Assembly: GCF_002741055.1 (NCBI RefSeq)
Contig: NZ_CP016809.1
Coordinates: forward strand, 5,558,501 to 5,622,500
DNA from: Paenibacillus ihbetae
GTDB lineage: Bacteria; Bacillota; Bacilli; Paenibacillales; Paenibacillaceae
Length of the DNA: 64,000 bases
Direction of reading: 5' to 3'
This document shows positions 63,776 through 64,000 of this stretch, piece after piece. The notes under the pieces were generated by a model, which was given only the letters and a program-made list of their open reading frames with translations, was not told the DNA's origin and searched no databases. The position numbers were made by a program, and so were the translations under genes. The first letter of the stretch is position 1; each line of letters begins with the position of its first letter.

Positions 63776-63887
63776 TCTTTCCGAAGAAACATGCCCGCAC
63801 GTTTAGGATTGGAAGAAGAGGGTAACATAAGGATGCTCTACGATTCGAGCCCATACCACATATACAGCTTAGAAAGGAGCCATGCGC

Positions 63888-64000
63888 ATGCAAGATGGAA
63901 AACAAGCGCAAGCGAGCAAGGGGACCGGATTCGTTCCTTACATACCCGCTTCCAGGTCGATGGCCGAGCTAACGGCATTTGCCATTATCCTGGGCATCGT
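63888..64000 (+). CDS. OPT-family oligopeptide transporter, N-terminal fragment
   Basis: Only the first 37 codons are in the window; the gene runs off the right edge. The visible protein has GFVPYIPASRSMAELTAFA followed by the start of a hydrophobic helix, which matches the conserved N-terminal region of OPT/YSL transporters of peptides or metal chelates. ATG at 63888 sits eight bases after AAAGGAG (63873-63879); an ATG at 63882 is too close. If the family call is right, a metal-chelate substrate would fit the neighbouring metal genes, but this is a guess. Confidence 0.7.
   Translation, partial: MQDGKQAQASKGTGFVPYIPASRSMAELTAFAIILGI

Overview
This window is a stretch of chromosome from a spore-forming Firmicute, most likely Paenibacillus or a close relative. 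It carries the sporulation genes dpaA/dpaB, spoVS, sleB, a YlxY-type deacetylase and spoIIIE/ftsK. Gene order follows the polC-recA-miaB region of Bacillus subtilis closely, base composition is moderately GC-rich, and ribosome-binding sites are strong AGGAGG types with frequent TTG/GTG starts. Nearly all genes are on the + strand; only an AraC-type regulator and moaB are on the minus strand. I saw no tRNA, rRNA, CRISPR array, insertion sequence or prophage.

Layout. (1) 1-12.4 kb: the end of polC, then a translation/RNA operon (rimP-nusA-ylxR-ylxQ-infB-rbfA-nrnA-truB-ribF) and rpsO with its own leader. (2) 12.8-28.1 kb: pnp, ylxY behind a candidate sigma-E promoter, an M16 protease (mlpA), dUTPase, dipicolinate synthase (dpaAB), dapG-dapA for lysine/diaminopimelate, RNase J, tepA, a ylzJ-like gene and spoIIIE/ftsK. 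(3) 28.2-36.1 kb: an accessory block absent from this place in B. subtilis: an AraC regulator divergent from a galacturonate operon (uxaC-uxaB-uxaA), a 136-bp inverted-repeat element, a GH105 unsaturated rhamnogalacturonyl hydrolase, and the germination enzyme sleB behind a near-consensus sigma-G promoter. (4) 36.2-50.6 kb: the backbone resumes with the ymfF-ymfH-ymfI-ymfJ-ymfK-rodZ series, a 57-aa membrane protein, yajQ, pgsA, cinA, recA (LexA box visible), recX, rny, ymdB and spoVS. (5) 50.7-54.8 kb: an M19 dipeptidase, PduL, miaB and ricA. (6) 54.9-64 kb: an NAD salvage cluster (NrtR-like Nudix regulator, pncA, pncB), a YhdH/AcuI reductase, a small lipoprotein, moaB, a COG0523/CobW metal GTPase, a 19-cysteine copper-storage-type protein, a two-repeat lipoprotein and the start of an OPT transporter.

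How the genes work together. Region 1 couples transcription termination, ribosome maturation, initiation and RNA turnover. Region 2 links DAP/lysine precursors to dipicolinate for the spore core. Region 3 converts pectin-derived uronates to 2-keto-3-deoxygluconate, whose kinase and aldolase are not in the window. Region 6 joins cofactor salvage with metal handling.

The least explained signals are regulatory or small: a perfect GCAA-capped hairpin in the rimP leader, a promoter-plus-terminator unit upstream of the LexA-controlled recA promoter, a 44-codon leader ORF overlapping pgsA, a 37-codon CxxC ORF before tepA, the MITE-like element in the uronate locus, a candidate NrtR operator and a pseudo-enzyme form of YlxY. 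No obviously new multi-gene system stands out; most of the window is conserved backbone.
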